Source of the DNA: Orientallactaga sibirica
Taxonomy: Eukaryota > Chordata > Mammalia > Rodentia > Dipodidae
Assembly (NCBI GenBank): GCA_036365145.1
Contig: JAEOAD010000029.1
Location: 22,057,001-22,121,000 of the forward strand
Reading direction: 5' to 3'
Length of the DNA: 64,000 nt
Shown: positions 62,340 to 64,000 of the stretch, in pieces
Numbering within the stretch: the first letter of the stretch is position 1
Layout of the letters: each line of letters starts with the position of its first letter
Notes under the pieces: model-generated
Databases searched by the model: none
Seen by the model: the letters and a program-made list of their open reading frames with translations, nothing else
What the model was told of the DNA's origin: nothing
Translations under genes and position numbers: made by a program

Positions 62340-63080
62340 CTTCAGGGTTCCTTATTGCTTCAGGGCTTGTAGATGGTTTTTTTTCTATTCCTCCCCTAGC
62401 CTTTTGGCATTTGCTTTTCCCACAGCCAGCTGTTAATCATTAAACATGAAGCTGCTACTCAAAGTAATGTCTGGCTGTGAGGACAGGATCTGAATATTTT
62501 CATTCTGACCTCTAAATCAGTCTGTACATCTTGCCTGTAGAATAAAATTGAGAGGTTGGGGGAAAACAAAGACCAGGGGCTTTAAATTATATTTTTAAAC
62601 AATATATTTCCATTAAAATTATATGTTTCTACACCTCTAGAAAATTACATTGTTAATGAGATAAATGCAGCCTCATATTTAAATTAAAGTTATCACTGGG
62701 CTGGTATTCTCATTTGCTGTTTAGTAATTTTAATTCAAGTCAAGGCAATGTAATTAGTGCCCTCAGCCAACTGCCATTCCTCACTACTTTGTAGCTGTGT
62801 TTACTGCTGTTAAGACAAGGCTACTCATGTGGAAAGTATAAGTCAACATACTAAATTATTAAAGGTGGTGTACGTCAGCAGAGACTTCTCATGTATGCTG
62901 ATGTTTCAGATGAAAAGATTGTACACCACTGTGCCCAGTAATTATTGTTATCATGCATGGCCTAACACTATTTTTAAGCAGTGAGAAATTAATGTGAAAT
63001 TTTATTCCTTATAGCAAACATACTAAAGTGATCAATGCTTGAAAATATTTTAAGTTTGAGGCAAATTGAGCATAATTTAA
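62340..63080. other. repeat-free stretch, possible conserved non-coding element
   Basis: 740 bp with no repeat signature and many homeodomain-like ATTA/TAAT cores: 'gctgttaatcattaaacatg', 'tagtaattttaattcaagtc', 'caatgtaattagtgcc', 'ccagtaattattgttatc'. Simple repeats are absent. Resembles long-range developmental enhancer sequence, but conservation is untested. Confidence 0.4.
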
Positions 63081-64000
63081 CTTCAATTTCCTTTTTTTTT
63101 CTTGGTGTTTATGACGGGGTTTTTGTTTTTTTCCACACCAAAGTATTCAGTTGAGTCTTTGTATGAATCAGGTATAGTTAGTGAACTATATCTCTATACA
63201 TTTACTATGGCTTAAAATAGACTGAAATACATTAGCAGATGGTAAAAAAAATTAAGGCACTCATAAATTAATGTTTCATACTCTTATGATGCCAGATTTA
63301 CTTGTGGGAAATGTGTTAATATAAACTTATAAATAGAATTAATTATCCAAGCTCCTATTACTAATATATACAATTGTAATTAACAAACTGGGCTATGCAT
63401 TTCTTTCTATGTGTGTGTATGCAGGAAGGTATGTGTGTTTCTAAATGTTAGACTTTAGATTCCATCTTTGAAGAGCAAGTTATATTTAGAATTCAAATTC
63501 AAACACATTTCTTTCCTCTTGCCTATAGAAGACCTGTTTTGAAGCCTCTCAGTATTTGTTGGGACTTAGTTTTGTAAAGAACTGGTTGATAATATCTTTC
63601 TAATATATGAATATTTGACCTTAAAGGTCCATGTGTTGAGTTCACTACATCCGCTTTTCTCCATTCCATCAGAACTATAAGCATATTTACAGATAAATCA
63701 ATTGCCTATTTGGAGAAAAATGTATCCCTTGGAACACTTCTGGGGAAATATTAGCATTGTAAATTTGACTTTCATGTCTCAGAGTTAAAAACAAACAGCA
63801 CATAGAACATATCCACATGAAATTTTGGCTTGTGAGTCTTGATCTAACAAATTTGAAAAATAAACTGAATGATTCCATTTGAGCAAGGATCAATTTTTTT
63901 CCTGCTAAATAAAGTCAAAATTTGAAGTTGTAATGTTCTGGTGGACTCTTACTACTTTTAGAGATAATCAAAACAGAATAGATCATGTAGACCCATGTTT
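63081..64000. other. AT-rich unique sequence
   Basis: No repeat or exon recognised. A reverse-strand 68-codon frame (63687-63893) is without signal. Confidence 0.4.

Noticed and set aside
1..64000. undescribed multi-gene system
   Set aside because: Both strands were read and no cluster of coding regions exists. The window is a repeat-rich rodent non-coding region.

Overview
This window is mammalian nuclear DNA from a rodent, most probably a jerboa or close relative (Dipodoidea). The diagnosis rests on the interspersed repeats. There are about two dozen copies of a tRNA-derived B2-superfamily SINE: the head resembles GGGCTGGAGAGATGG, the body carries 'catctgg' and 'tcgat' blocks, then come a CT-rich tract and an (AAAT)n tail. 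I take this to be the DIP-type SINE known from jerboas. It sits beside about 30 copies of a 7SL-derived B1-type SINE with the 3' part 'gagaccctacctcgaaaaa', plus B4-like and ID-like rodent SINEs. Species assignment is an inference from remembered repeat families; no search was run.

I find no protein-coding gene, rRNA, tRNA or CRISPR array that I can support. All open frames are short, and most overlap recognisable repeats or simple sequence. The window reads as intergenic or deep intronic DNA. The only exon-like signal is a splice-acceptor-like site followed by a 36-codon frame at 19585-19695, which I cannot name. Four repeat-free, AT-rich stretches (12850-13260, 25900-26120, 46800-47240, 62340-63080), plus the flank of the exon candidate, look like possible conserved non-coding elements.

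Layout. 1-9 kb holds old MIR copies, a Tigger-like DNA transposon split by a B1, an MLT1-like LTR split by a B1, and a MaLR-type LTR. 9-12.5 kb holds B4- and L1-3'UTR-like sequence and A-rich simple repeats. 12.5-18 kb is a SINE-rich block with a MaLR-type LTR. 18.6-20.6 kb is unusual: a TA-flanked inverted-repeat element, the exon candidate and a clean 129-bp L1-tail insertion with 17-bp target duplications. 23.8-25.8 kb and 37.2-37.5 kb share a lineage-type ERV/MaLR-like repeat; the first part holds 48-bp tandem units and the longest open frame (236 codons). 28.8-29.4 kb and 33.5-34.3 kb are solo-LTR-like retroviral elements. 41-54 kb is the densest SINE region, with nested insertions (SINE in SINE, LTR in SINE, an unknown 147-bp insert in a B1) and a four-copy B1 array. 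55-64 kb becomes repeat-poor and AT-rich.

No cooperating gene set is visible, and I see no new biological system. The value of the window is as an insertion-history record: many insertions keep readable target-site duplications and relative ages.
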